39,374 nt of DNA from Myxococcales bacterium (GTDB lineage: Bacteria; Myxococcota_A; UBA9042; GCA-2863065): contig JADMJS010000043.1 of assembly GCA_018780435.1 (NCBI GenBank), positions 1 to 39,374 on the forward strand, in the 5' to 3' direction. Every line of letters starts with the position of its first letter. The stretch's first letter is position 1. Under the pieces are notes generated by a model, which saw only the letters and a program-made list of their open reading frames with translations, was not told where the DNA came from and ran no database searches. The position numbers and the translations under genes are program-made. Below are positions 1 to 8,084 of this stretch, one piece after another.

Positions 1-186
1 GGGCCTGCGCTCGACGGCAGTGGGGGACCTGAACCGGTTGACGCGGATCCGGACGATGCTCGCTCGTGGCGATTGGCGTTCGCGAGCCGCACAGTCGGCG
101 ACGCACCGGGTCAAGTCTCGGTCCGAGAGACCTACGGCGGCCTCCACCACGGAACACTCGGAAATGAACGCATCGGCGACACTCAT
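1..186 (-). CDS. Hypothetical protein, N-terminal part only (runs off the window)
   Basis: The reading frame opens at an ATG and stays open to the window edge, giving the first 62 residues (begins MSVADAFISECSVVEAAVGL). A good Shine-Dalgarno sequence, AGCGGAGG, ends five bases before the ATG, which decides the start. Third codon positions are mostly G or C, as in confident neighbours. The visible part has no signal peptide or membrane segment and no family I recognise. It looks like a soluble protein with several Cys and Arg residues. The competing plus-strand frame at 20-373 has Ser/Arg-rich low-complexity translation and no ribosome site, so I prefer this strand. The function is unknown. 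Confidence 0.45.
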   Translation of the reverse strand, partial: MSVADAFISECSVVEAAVGLSDRDLTRCVADCAARERQSPRASIVRIRVNRFRSPTAVERRP

Positions 187-861
187 GATGACCTCCGCTG
201 AGGAACTAAGTGAGTGTGACACACTGTTTTTGGACGCATTTTTGGCCGAAACGGCTCTCGCCACAAAGTTCGCGCGTGAGACCATGAGCGGGCGTCGCCA
301 AGGCCCCTCCAGCCCAAATTCCGACGTTCAAGCCGCCTCGACCCCGAATCAGAGCTCCTCGGGCCATCTCTGAAGGGCCGAAAACCCGTCAAGCCCGACG
401 TGTCGATTTCTCGAAGATTTTCAGCGGTCTGTGGGTCCACTTGAACCGGAGACAGTAGGAACTCCAAGCACCATCACAGAGCCACCGCCATGGCCGCGCG
501 CAGGTCGTGTCCAGCGCTATCCGGAGCCCCCCGGAGGCGGGCAAAGCGAAGCGCCCGCCGAGGAGGGCGAGGATAGCGCTGGATGCGACGAGCACGGTCG
601 TACGCTCTCTTCTGGAGGGCTGGCTCAGCCACGCCCTCCTGATGGATGCGCTCGATCTCGACGTTCGACGCCGTCACACCCAGCGCGACCTGGAGCACAT
701 CGGAAATACTCGGCGTGCCGGGTGCCGTCGGAGTCAGCTTGGCCGGTGATATCTCAAGTTCACTCCCCGTGGGGACGACGCAGGGGCTTGAGTCGGCCCA
801 TGGCCGATCTCGCCTGGAGCCGCCGGTTGACGGCGCGGCCCCGCCAAGGGAGGCTGCCCCC
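187..861. other. Gene-poor stretch of about 675 bases
   Basis: No convincing gene is visible here. Short frames exist on both strands, but they have Arg/Pro/Ser-rich translations and no ribosome site. The stretch holds a long nested inverted repeat (entry at 504-589). Between about 600 and 770 the minus strand reads as protein-like sequence (for example ISDVLQVALGVTASNVEIER) that runs into the inverted repeat without a clear start. That could be a gene remnant. The last part must contain the promoter and ribosome site of the secreted nuclease/phosphatase-fold gene that follows. Confidence 0.5.
504..589. repeat. Long nested inverted repeat (hairpin element)
   Basis: The outer arms GTCGTGTCCAGCGCTATCC (504-522) and its reverse complement at 571-589 match at 17 of 19 positions; the inner 13 bases of each arm are perfect. 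Nested inside is a second perfect pair, GGCGGGC (536-542) and GCCCGCC (553-559), around a 10-base loop, with a further GCCC/GGGC pair between. As RNA the whole element could fold into one long interrupted stem. It has no T-run, so it is not a standard terminator. It could be a REP-like or MITE-like repeat, or a structured non-coding RNA. No second copy is apparent in this window. Confidence 0.6.
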
Positions 862-1833
862 ATGAGATTCTCTGTCCCGTTGGCACTCTGCGCCCTTGTC
901 GGCGCCGCCCTCGTGCTTCCGGCGGGAGCCGACGCCGAATGCCGTAACCCGGTCGCCATCGGGGCCTGGAACATCAACTGGCTCGGACGCCCCGACATGC
1001 GGAGCGGCGACGCCAAAGGCGTGGCGCAGCGCCCGACGGATCTGGCCGCGTTCATCACGTCCGCCGACGTGCAGGTCCTCGGGCTCATGGAGATCGTGCC
1101 CGACGTCGGTCGCGAGACCAACGCGACGCTCGACGCCACTGTCGCATCGCTGAACCGCGACGGCGCCGCGTGGAAGTATCGGCTCTTCCCGAGCCGCCGA
1201 CGTGGCTACGAGGACCAGCAGCTCACCGGGATCGCGTGGAACGAGGCGCAGCTCACAGCGGTCGGCGAGCCCGTCCCCACGGTGCATCAAGACACCGAGC
1301 CGGCCTTCGGCTGGGACCGCGGGGTGACGGCGATGAAGTTCGCACGCCGGGGAGGATCGGACTTCGTACTCATGATCGTACACATGAAAGCGAACATCCC
1401 GAGCCGGCCCATTCCGGGCTCAGCGCCACCACCACCCCCAGCGCAGCGCGCGATCGAAGCCGCGACGCTCGTGGGCGCGCTCCCACTCGTGCGGCGCGCC
1501 TTCGAGGATCGTGATCTCGTCATCCTGGGCGACACCAACGTGCTCTCACGCGGGGAAGAGGCGCTGCGAGTCTTCCGTCTCGACGGCTACGTGGACCTGA
1601 ACGACGCTGACCAGCCCACGACCATCGAGTTCATCCCGCCGGGACAATCAAGCCCGCGTTGGCCCCCAGCCCCCTTCGACCGCGTGTTCGTCCCGGAGTA
1701 TCAGCCCGAGTTTCTCGGCGCCCGCATGACCATCCATGGGCCCCGAAAGGGTGAGGAAGCGGCCTTCCGGCGTACGCACTCGGACCATGCGCTCGTCCGC
1801 TTCACGCTCTGCGCCGACGTGGACGACGACTGA
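862..1833 (+). CDS. Secreted endonuclease/exonuclease/phosphatase (EEP) family protein
   Basis: A 323-residue protein. The ATG is chosen because AAGGGAGG lies just upstream and because it opens with a clean signal peptide (MRFSVPLALCALVGAALVLP, cleavage after Ala-Asp-Ala). The mature part has EEP-fold landmarks in order: AIGAWNINWLG near the start, LGLMEIV (metal-binding Glu), IVHMKAN (His), LGDTNVLSRG (Asp and Asn of the active site) and, near the end, RTHSDHALV (the catalytic Ser-Asp-His). All key residues are present, so it is probably an active metal-dependent phosphodiesterase or nuclease acting in the periplasm or outside the cell. The substrate cannot be told from sequence; DNase, sphingomyelinase-like and phosphatase activities all occur in the family. 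It stands alone, convergent with the next gene. Confidence 0.8.
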   Translation: MRFSVPLALCALVGAALVLPAGADAECRNPVAIGAWNINWLGRPDMRSGDAKGVAQRPTDLAAFITSADVQVLGLMEIVPDVGRETNATLDATVASLNRDGAAWKYRLFPSRRRGYEDQQLTGIAWNEAQLTAVGEPVPTVHQDTEPAFGWDRGVTAMKFARRGGSDFVLMIVHMKANIPSRPIPGSAPPPPPAQRAIEAATLVGALPLVRRAFEDRDLVILGDTNVLSRGEEALRVFRLDGYVDLNDADQPTTIEFIPPGQSSPRWPPAPFDRVFVPEYQPEFLGARMTIHGPRKGEEAAFRRTHSDHALVRFTLCADVDDD

Positions 1834-1842
1834 CCTTCCGCT

Positions 1843-2247
1843 TCACCCAGGCCCTCGTTTCTTCGGGACCGGCCGGAGCGACCGCAACATCATCCCGATC
1901 CCCGCCGCCAAACAGCCGAGCACGATGAGAGTGCTGAAGAGACTCGTGGCGCGGAAGTGGATCTGGAGGTTGGCGATGACGCCCCCAAAAATCACGAGCA
2001 GGCCACCACCGAAGAGCAGCCACCCGAGCTTGCTCGCGCCGTCGTAGAAGAGCGCCCCGAGCCCGAGGAGGGTGGGGATGAGCGTGATCCCAAACGAGGT
2101 GGTCCCAGTGCCCGCGAACTGCCAATAGCCGCCGTGGACAGTGACCCGGTCGAGAAAGAGGTACCCCCCGAGGATCGCGAGGCCGAAGCCGACGATGAAC
2201 TGAGTGAAGCCGCCTTCAGTGCCGCCAACGTCGCGTAAGTCATGCAT
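1843..2247 (-). CDS. Small integral membrane protein, unknown function
   Basis: A 134-residue protein. After a short polar N-terminus (MHDLRDVGGTEGG) come about four hydrophobic segments: FIVGFGLAILGGYLFL, a Gly/Thr/Phe-rich stretch ending LIPTLLGLGALF, LGWLLFGGGLLVIFGGVI and LFSTLIVLGCLAAGIGMML. It ends in a basic tail (RSLRPVPKKRGPG), which should be cytoplasmic. No catalytic motif is visible. It lies about 50 bases downstream of hisA on the same strand, so it may be the last gene of that transcription unit. The product is probably an inner-membrane protein; I do not recognise the family. Confidence 0.65.
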   Translation of the reverse strand: MHDLRDVGGTEGGFTQFIVGFGLAILGGYLFLDRVTVHGGYWQFAGTGTTSFGITLIPTLLGLGALFYDGASKLGWLLFGGGLLVIFGGVIANLQIHFRATSLFSTLIVLGCLAAGIGMMLRSLRPVPKKRGPG

Positions 2248-2298
2248 GTCGCGAGCTTAACGGAAGCCACGGCTGAGCGCCATTTGGCCGAACGCCGC

Positions 2299-3057
2299 TC
2301 AGCGGACCGTTAGCGCGAGGGCGTCCTCTACGGCAATCGCACCCGACAGCAGCGCCTTGCCGACCACCACACCGACGACGCCGTCGCCACGCCGAGCGCG
2401 CAAGGCCTCGATGTCCGCGAGGCGCCCGATTCCGCCGGACGCGATCACGGGCAAGCCCGCCGCTTGTGCCAGCCGGGCGGAGCCGTCCACGTCAGCGCCA
2501 ACGCCCGTGCCGTCGCGTGCGATGTCAGTGTAGATGACGGCAGCCACCCCGGCGTCGCGAAACTCCCGCGCGATGGACGCCACCGGCGTCGTGCTCTGCT
2601 CGAACCATCCGGACACGGCGACCATCCCGGCGCGCGCGTCGAGACCGACGATGATCCGGCCCGGGAAGGCCGACGCGAGCGTGCGCACGAGCTGCGGTTC
2701 GCGCAGCGCGACGGTCCCGAGGATGACGTAGTCGATCCCGTCGTCGAGATAGGCCCGAGCGTCGGCCTCGGTGCGAATGCCGCCGCCGACCTCGATCGTG
2801 CACGCCGTCGCGTCCGACCGCGCGTGCGCCATCAGGGCCACGAGCGCGCGTTGCGTCGGCGCTCCCGCGCGTGCGCCGTCGAGGTCGACCACGTGCAGGC
2901 GCCGCGCCCCGCACGCGACGAAGCGCCGCGCCGTGGCCACGGGGTCCTCGGGGTAGACCGTCTCCTGCCCATAGTCGCCCTGGTGTAGCCGAACGACCTG
3001 GCCACCGCGCAGGTCGATGGCGGGGATGACCTCGAAGGTGCCGTTCTTCATCGACAA
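2299..3057 (-). CDS. hisA: HisA, phosphoribosylformimino-AICAR ribotide isomerase
   Basis: This 252-residue protein has the length of a normal HisA. It catalyses the Amadori isomerisation of ProFAR to PRFAR, the fourth step of histidine synthesis, in the cytoplasm. Family marks of the (beta-alpha)8 barrel are clear: VIPAIDLRGGQVVRLHQGDY at the N-terminus (Asp15 is the expected general base), VVDLDGARAG, IEVGGGIRTEADARA, IVGLDARAG (second catalytic Asp) and the phosphate-binding YTDIARDGTGVG and ASGGIG loops. Its start overlaps the end of hisH by 10 bases, so the two are probably translationally coupled. The HisH product supplies the glutaminase for the next pathway step. No other his gene is in the window. 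Confidence 0.96.
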   Translation of the reverse strand: MSMKNGTFEVIPAIDLRGGQVVRLHQGDYGQETVYPEDPVATARRFVACGARRLHVVDLDGARAGAPTQRALVALMAHARSDATACTIEVGGGIRTEADARAYLDDGIDYVILGTVALREPQLVRTLASAFPGRIIVGLDARAGMVAVSGWFEQSTTPVASIAREFRDAGVAAVIYTDIARDGTGVGADVDGSARLAQAAGLPVIASGGIGRLADIEALRARRGDGVVGVVVGKALLSGAIAVEDALALTVR

Positions 3058-3692
3058 AAGGCTCCGAGCAGCCGCAAGCCTGCCTGCTGACTCTTCTCAG
3101 GGTGAAACTGGCACGCGAGGAGCGCGCCGCGCGCCACGGCCGCGGGGAATCGTTCGCCGTGGGTACTCCAGAGCACCTCGAGCGGCTCGCCCGACCCGGC
3201 CCGCTCCCCGCCGACGGTGGCGGCTGCAGGCTCCACGATGAAGCTGTGGACGAAGTAAAAGTACTCGCCGTCCGCGATCCCGGCCATGGCGGCGTTCTTG
3301 CCGCCTGGACCGTCTCGCTCGACGGTGTTCCAGCCCATATGCGGGACCTTGAGGCCGTCCGCGCGGAGGGCACGACAGCGCCCAGGCAGGATCCCAAGCC
3401 CGGGGGTGACGCCGTGCTCGTGCCCCTCATCGAAGAGGAGCTGGAGGCCCAGGCAGATCCCGAGGTAGGGGCGCTCCGTCGCGACGAAGCTTCGAATTGC
3501 GTCGTCGAGCCCGAGCGACCGAAGGCGCCGCATCGCGTCGGGGAACGCGCCTTGGCCGGGGACGACGAGGCGCTCGGCGCGCGCGACGAGCGCGGGGTCG
3601 GACGTGAGGGTCGGGCGAGCTCCGACGTGCGCGAGGGCGCGCAGCACGCTCGCGAGGTTCCCAGCTCCGTGATCGACGATGGTGACGTCCAA
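3048..3692 (-). CDS. hisH: HisH, glutamine amidotransferase subunit of imidazole-glycerol-phosphate synthase
   Basis: A 214-residue class I glutamine amidotransferase. With HisF (not in this window) it forms IGP and AICAR from PRFAR and glutamine. The N-terminus VTIVDHGAGNLASVLRAL is typical of HisH. The nucleophile Cys lies in GICLGLQLLFDEG and the His/Glu of the triad in CQFHPEKSQ near the C-terminus, so the catalytic triad is complete. PHMGWN is also typical. The gene starts 12 bases after the transglutaminase gene and overlaps hisA, placing two histidine genes at the end of a MoxR/DUF58/TgpA operon. That placement is unusual, and I see no functional link. Confidence 0.95.
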   Translation of the reverse strand: MDVTIVDHGAGNLASVLRALAHVGARPTLTSDPALVARAERLVVPGQGAFPDAMRRLRSLGLDDAIRSFVATERPYLGICLGLQLLFDEGHEHGVTPGLGILPGRCRALRADGLKVPHMGWNTVERDGPGGKNAAMAGIADGEYFYFVHSFIVEPAAATVGGERAGSGEPLEVLWSTHGERFPAAVARGALLACQFHPEKSQQAGLRLLGAFCR

Positions 3693-3704
3693 TGGCGTGC
3701 CCTC

Positions 3705-5984
3705 TCAGCTTCCGGTCGCCCGTTCGAGCGCGGGTGGGTTCGTCTTCGTGAGGCGTACGAGCGCGGCGTCGGCGTTCACTCGGTCGTCGCGCGACAAGGC
3801 CGCGCCGCCAAACACGACTCGCTCATATAGGCTGACGACGACCTCGGCTTGTTCGGCCGCGTAGGGGCTCACCGCGCGAAGTCGACCGAGGAGCCGACCG
3901 GGCGTCATCGCGTCCTTGGGCTCCACGCCGCGTTTTCGTGCAGCGCGCTCGACGCGGGCATAGAGCCGACGCGCCACCCGCAGGTCGGCTTTACTCGCGC
4001 TCGCCGCGCCGGACCAGATCACGACCGGCTTCCGACGACGCCAGCGTCGCACGACCAAGATCCCCACCAGCACGAGCGCCACGGCGGTGCTGACCACGAG
4101 CGGGAGCGCCTCCTTGAACTGCTTCCAGTAGGCCCGCATCGCGCGGCGGTTCGGCATCAGGTCACCGGAGCCGCCAAAGGCCCGGCCGAGGGACTTGAAG
4201 AACTCGAGCTGCCCGTCGAGATCATAGCGGATGACCCACTTGTACCAGGCGAGCTGCATCGAATCGATGTAGCTCCCGATAGCGGCGAAGAAGCCACCGT
4301 CGTCTTCGACGAGCGAACCGGACGGCGGCGTCGCGTCGTAGACCTCCCAGCCTTCGCCCGGATAGAGCACCTCGGCCCACGAGTGTGCGTCGGCTTGCCT
4401 CATGGCGACGTAGTCGCCCACGCTGTTGTAGATGCCACCGTAGAAGCCACCGACCGACCGCGCGGGGATCCCGACGGCGCGCGCCAGGATGACAAAGGCG
4501 GTCGAGAAGTACTCGCAGTGCCCCTTCCGGATCCCAAACAGGAAGTCGGCAAGGGGGTCCACGTCGTCGTGGCCACCGTCGAGGCTGTAGGTGTAGTTCG
4601 CGAGCAGGTGGCGTTCGATAGCGCCGGCCTTGTCAAAGGGCGTCGCTTCGTCCCGCGTGATCTCCTCGGCCAGCGTCTTGATTCGAGGGTCGAGGTTCCC
4701 GGGGAGCTGGAGATAGCGCCCGTGCTCGACCGGATCGACGGGCCCGGCGCCCCGAAGCGCGGCCGCATCGCGCCGGTAGCGAATCGACCGCACGATGTAG
4801 CGCGCCGGGGACGACGACGCGCTCTCGTACAGGACATCGTCGTTGTTGTCCCTGCGGTACTTGGTCCGCCGGCGGTAGTCGGTGTAGGTCTCGTCGGCCA
4901 GATCGCGCACGGCGACCACGCGGTGCTCCCCGAAGATCGTCTTCACGCCGGTGCGGAGCGGCTCCATATAGACCCGCAGATCGTAACGGAGCGCCCCGTC
5001 GGGCAAGGACTTGGGCTCCATCCGCACTTGAAAGAAGTTGCCTTCAGCGATGCGCACGAGCTCGCGCGGCGATTCCCCCTTCGGGATCGCCTTGGACCAC
5101 GTGTTGCCGTCGTATCGGTCGAACGCGATGCCGCGGAGCCGCAGTGGGAGGAGGCTCTGAACCGATGTGTCCGACTCGATGCGCATGACGATGGTCTCGT
5201 CCGACTTGATGTTGCCAAAGCCGCCCAGCTCGACCTGATCGTCGAAGCCCGACACGGACTGACCGCTCTGACGATGGGAGCCGAAGAAGCCGAGCCCGAG
5301 GCGAGGGAAGAGCAAGAAGACCAGGATCGACACGGTGAAGAGGCCGAGCGCGAGCGCGCTGGTCACCCCGAGAAATCGTGGCGTGACGAGGCGTGAGAGG
5401 CGCGGGGAGGCCATGAGCGCCTGCGCGCCCCGTTCGGGATCGGCTGACGTCACGGGATCGGCGGCCGCGATGGACTCGAGGTTTCGGCGAAGCTGGAGGA
5501 AGAGCAGCGCCCACGTGAGGAGGACGACGTACGCGAGGAACGCGACCGCAAAGGAGAGCGAGGGGTTGATGACGGCGCCGGCCACGAGCTGAAGGAAGCT
5601 CAGCACGTAGAGCTGAAAGAAATCGCCGCTGTTCCGCTGCTGAAAGAGCTTCGCCGTGACCATCAGCGACGCAAAGTAGATGGCGTAGCGGAGCCAGTCG
5701 CCCGTGAGCGCACCGAAGGCCGCCGCGACCAGGAGCCCAAGGACCAAGACGGTGTTCCAGAGCACGACGCCACGCGCCAGCCCGCGCTTCGAGACGGGGA
5801 TGGAGAGGACGAAGAGCGGCCCAAAGATGAGCGTAAACGCGGGACCGAGCTCCCCGGACAGGATCAGGACCCCGAGGCTGGTCGCCACCAGCAGGTAGGT
5901 GACGAGCCGGGAGAGGCGGTCAAATCGCAAGGGCCGCCCCCGGGGAAGTCCCCGCCGTCGCGTCCACCACCATCTCGAAGCCAC
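3705..5984 (-). CDS. TgpA-like membrane protein with periplasmic transglutaminase-like domain
   Basis: A 759-residue protein. The N-terminal quarter has several hydrophobic segments (for example LVTYLLVATSLGVLILSG and FLAYVVLLTWALLFL), then comes a long extracytoplasmic region. A transglutaminase-like core follows, with Cys in KGHCEYFSTAF (about residue 490), His in DAHSWAEVLYPG and Asp in YDATP, so the triad is intact. A further membrane segment (LVVSTAVALVLVGILVV) precedes a cytoplasmic DUF4129-like tail. This is the usual TgpA/DUF3488 layout, and the gene stands next to MoxR and DUF58 as in many bacteria. The physiological substrate is unknown. The start is uncertain: this GTG overlaps the previous gene by 65 bases, while a TTG at 5930 would overlap by only 11. 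Confidence 0.88.
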   Translation of the reverse strand: MASRWWWTRRRGLPRGRPLRFDRLSRLVTYLLVATSLGVLILSGELGPAFTLIFGPLFVLSIPVSKRGLARGVVLWNTVLVLGLLVAAAFGALTGDWLRYAIYFASLMVTAKLFQQRNSGDFFQLYVLSFLQLVAGAVINPSLSFAVAFLAYVVLLTWALLFLQLRRNLESIAAADPVTSADPERGAQALMASPRLSRLVTPRFLGVTSALALGLFTVSILVFLLFPRLGLGFFGSHRQSGQSVSGFDDQVELGGFGNIKSDETIVMRIESDTSVQSLLPLRLRGIAFDRYDGNTWSKAIPKGESPRELVRIAEGNFFQVRMEPKSLPDGALRYDLRVYMEPLRTGVKTIFGEHRVVAVRDLADETYTDYRRRTKYRRDNNDDVLYESASSSPARYIVRSIRYRRDAAALRGAGPVDPVEHGRYLQLPGNLDPRIKTLAEEITRDEATPFDKAGAIERHLLANYTYSLDGGHDDVDPLADFLFGIRKGHCEYFSTAFVILARAVGIPARSVGGFYGGIYNSVGDYVAMRQADAHSWAEVLYPGEGWEVYDATPPSGSLVEDDGGFFAAIGSYIDSMQLAWYKWVIRYDLDGQLEFFKSLGRAFGGSGDLMPNRRAMRAYWKQFKEALPLVVSTAVALVLVGILVVRRWRRRKPVVIWSGAASASKADLRVARRLYARVERAARKRGVEPKDAMTPGRLLGRLRAVSPYAAEQAEVVVSLYERVVFGGAALSRDDRVNADAALVRLTKTNPPALERATGS

Positions 5985-7110
5985 CAGCGCTCTCGCTCAT
6001 GCCAGGGTAGCGCACCAGCAGGCGGTCCCCCGCTTCCCCCGCCGGCTCGAGCGCGGGCCCAGGTCTCTCGGGTTCCCGACGTTCGAGCCTCGCGAGATGG
6101 TCCAGCAGCTCGGGCAAGTGGCCAGCGCCGGGCCCCGGCATCACGGTCCCGTCGTTCGTGCGGAGCCCGACCGAATAGCCCCCCGCGAGGAGCTGCGCCG
6201 CGAGGCTCGCTACTTCCGTCACCGCGTCTTCGAAGGCGTCATCGGCCGCCACGGGCGCGGTGGTCGCCAAGTGAAGCCAGATGCGGCGCGTCGCAGGCGC
6301 TTCGTACTCGCGAGTCATGGGCCGGCCGAGCCGCGCGGCGGACTTCCAGTGGATGTCCCTGGGATCGTCGTCGTAACGGTGCTCCCGGAGGCCGTGATAC
6401 TCGTCGCCACGGCCCACGCGACGCGGATCGGGGTCCGCGCCGAGCATCCCGACGGAGAGCGAGACCGGGAGGCGCGTCGGGCGGAGCGCGGGCCATACCC
6501 AGAGCTCGGTCGGCGCGTCGAGCTCGCGCCACTTTCGGAAGAAGCCGAAGGGGAACTCCGTCGCGATCGTGAGCCCTTCCGACACATAACGTCCGCGGCG
6601 CCGGGCCGTGAGCCGGAGTTGAACCGACGCCGTCTCGCCCGGACCCAGGACGAGCTGATAAGCGGAGCGTTGCGAGATGGCGCGTGCGGCGCCCGCGGCG
6701 ATCTCGGCGCTGCCGACGAGCAGCTCCTCGATCTCCAGCGAATAGGAACGCGCCTTCGGCTTGCCATTACGCACTTCGAGCTGCAACAGCGCTTCGCGGC
6801 CGGCATGAAAGGCCCCGAGGTAACGGCGTTTGACCTCGACTCCCCGGATGGTCCACTCGGAGAGTACGCCGCTGACGACGATGAGCGAGAGGAGCAATCC
6901 GAGGATGAGGTAGAGGAGGTTGTTGCCCGAGTTCACCGCGCCAGCGCCGATGCCGAGAGTGATCCCGATGAGGGCTTTGCCTTCGCGGGTCGTCTTGAGC
7001 TTGCGCGGCAGCCGGCGGCGCTTCTTCGCCGTGGACACTCCCGCGCCGCTCGCGCCACCGGTCGATTCGGCGGCGCCAGCGCCACCCAGCGCGGCGGCGG
7101 ACGTTCTCAC
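5920..7110 (-). CDS. DUF58 domain protein (MoxR-associated)
   Basis: A 396-residue protein starting at a GTG that overlaps the moxR stop (GTGA). A basic N-terminal stretch (KKRRRLPRKLKTTREG) precedes two hydrophobic segments (IGITLGIGAGAVNSGNNLLY and LILGLLLSLIVVSGVL). A beta-rich extracytoplasmic or juxtamembrane part follows, then the DUF58 hallmark with GDEYHGLREHRYDDDPRDIH and WKSAARLGRPMTREYE. The C-terminal part is a degenerate von Willebrand A-like fold. Proteins of this family work with MoxR ATPases, probably as adaptors in assembling or activating envelope complexes. The gene order moxR-DUF58-tgpA fits that role; the client here is unknown. Confidence 0.9.
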   Translation of the reverse strand: MRTSAAALGGAGAAESTGGASGAGVSTAKKRRRLPRKLKTTREGKALIGITLGIGAGAVNSGNNLLYLILGLLLSLIVVSGVLSEWTIRGVEVKRRYLGAFHAGREALLQLEVRNGKPKARSYSLEIEELLVGSAEIAAGAARAISQRSAYQLVLGPGETASVQLRLTARRRGRYVSEGLTIATEFPFGFFRKWRELDAPTELWVWPALRPTRLPVSLSVGMLGADPDPRRVGRGDEYHGLREHRYDDDPRDIHWKSAARLGRPMTREYEAPATRRIWLHLATTAPVAADDAFEDAVTEVASLAAQLLAGGYSVGLRTNDGTVMPGPGAGHLPELLDHLARLERREPERPGPALEPAGEAGDRLLVRYPGMSESAGGFEMVVDATAGTSPGAALAI

Positions 7111-8084
7111 CGGGGGACCGGCAACGACTCGATGAGGTCGGTCAGGATGGCCGCCGCTTCTTCGCGCTGCGCCGAAGAGCCGTCCCGATGCGCCTTCACG
7201 TAGACGCGATGGCTCATGGACGGCACGACCAGGGCCTGAACGTCGTCCGGCGTCGCAAAGGCGCGTCCGAGCAGGTAAGCGCGCGCCTGTACGGCCCTGT
7301 AGAACGAGATGGCGCCGCGGGTCGAGACGCCGAGAGACAGGTGCGGGCTGGCGCGCGTGGCGCCGACCACCGCCATGACGTACTCCATCAGCACGGGCTC
7401 GACGCGCACCTTCTCGACCCGGCTCTGCCAGCGCAGGACGTCGGCGGCGGTCGCGACGGGGCGCAGCTCGGACACGGGGTCCGTCCAGCCGTAGCTCTGA
7501 ATCAGAACCCGCTCGACGGCCTTGTCGGGGTAGCCGATAGCGAGGCGCAACATGAAGCGGTCGAGTTGACTCTCAGGCAGCGGGTAGGTGCCGTAGAACT
7601 CTTTCGGGTTCTGAGTCGCGATGACGATAAACGGCGACGGCAACGCGTGCGTCGTGTCGTCGACCGTGACGCGCCCTTCGCTCATGGCTTCGAGGAGCGC
7701 CGACTGCGTGCGAGGTGTGGTGCGGTTCACCTCGTCTGCGAGCACGACGTTGGCGAAGATCGGGCCGGGTCTGAACTCGAACGACGACCGATCTTGCTGG
7801 AACACCGAGATGCCGAGCACGTCGGACGGCAGCAGATCGCTCGTGAACTGGATGCGCCGGAAACGAGCATCGAGACTCGCGGCCATCGCCCGGGCGAGCG
7901 TGGTCTTTCCTGTCCCGGGGACATCTTCAAAGAGGACGTGACCGCGTCCGAGGAGGGCGGTCAGCGCCAGGTCGACCGCCGCCTCTTTGCCGCGGAAGGC
8001 ACTCGAGACGGACGCCCGAAACGCCGTCAGCGACGCCCGGTCTTCCTTGACGGCCTCCTCGATGGAGAGCGGCGCGTCATTCAT
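7107..8084 (-). CDS. MoxR-family AAA+ ATPase
   Basis: A 325-residue ATPase. The ATG chosen (MNDAPLSIEEAVKE) overlaps the stop of the gene before it in the sequence ATGAATGA, which suggests translational coupling; a longer frame exists but has an Arg/Gly/Pro-rich N-terminus. Walker A is EDVPGTGKTTLARA, Walker B is VVLADEVNRTTPRTQ with sensor I ATQNP, and the MoxR-typical TYPLPESQLDRFMLR follows. A C-terminal lid domain includes HLSLGVSTRGAISFYR. MoxR ATPases act as chaperones for maturing metal-binding or von Willebrand A-containing complexes. The adjacent DUF58 and TgpA genes are standard partners. Confidence 0.93.
   Translation of the reverse strand: MNDAPLSIEEAVKEDRASLTAFRASVSSAFRGKEAAVDLALTALLGRGHVLFEDVPGTGKTTLARAMAASLDARFRRIQFTSDLLPSDVLGISVFQQDRSSFEFRPGPIFANVVLADEVNRTTPRTQSALLEAMSEGRVTVDDTTHALPSPFIVIATQNPKEFYGTYPLPESQLDRFMLRLAIGYPDKAVERVLIQSYGWTDPVSELRPVATAADVLRWQSRVEKVRVEPVLMEYVMAVVGATRASPHLSLGVSTRGAISFYRAVQARAYLLGRAFATPDDVQALVVPSMSHRVYVKAHRDGSSAQREEAAAILTDLIESLPVPR

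Noticed and set aside
20..373. 117-codon plus-strand frame at the left edge
   Set aside because: Ser/Thr/Arg-rich, no ribosome site; the opposite strand has a better-supported partial gene with GGAGG.
600..770. Protein-like minus-strand segment (ISDVLQVALGVTASNVEIER)
   Set aside because: Reads plausibly but has no start or homology I recognise and runs into a hairpin; could be a remnant, so only mentioned in the region entry.
3849..5396. 515-codon plus-strand frame antisense to the TgpA-like gene
   Set aside because: Arg/Glu/Ala/Val-rich shadow translation opposite a clear gene with intact motifs; a common artefact at this GC content.
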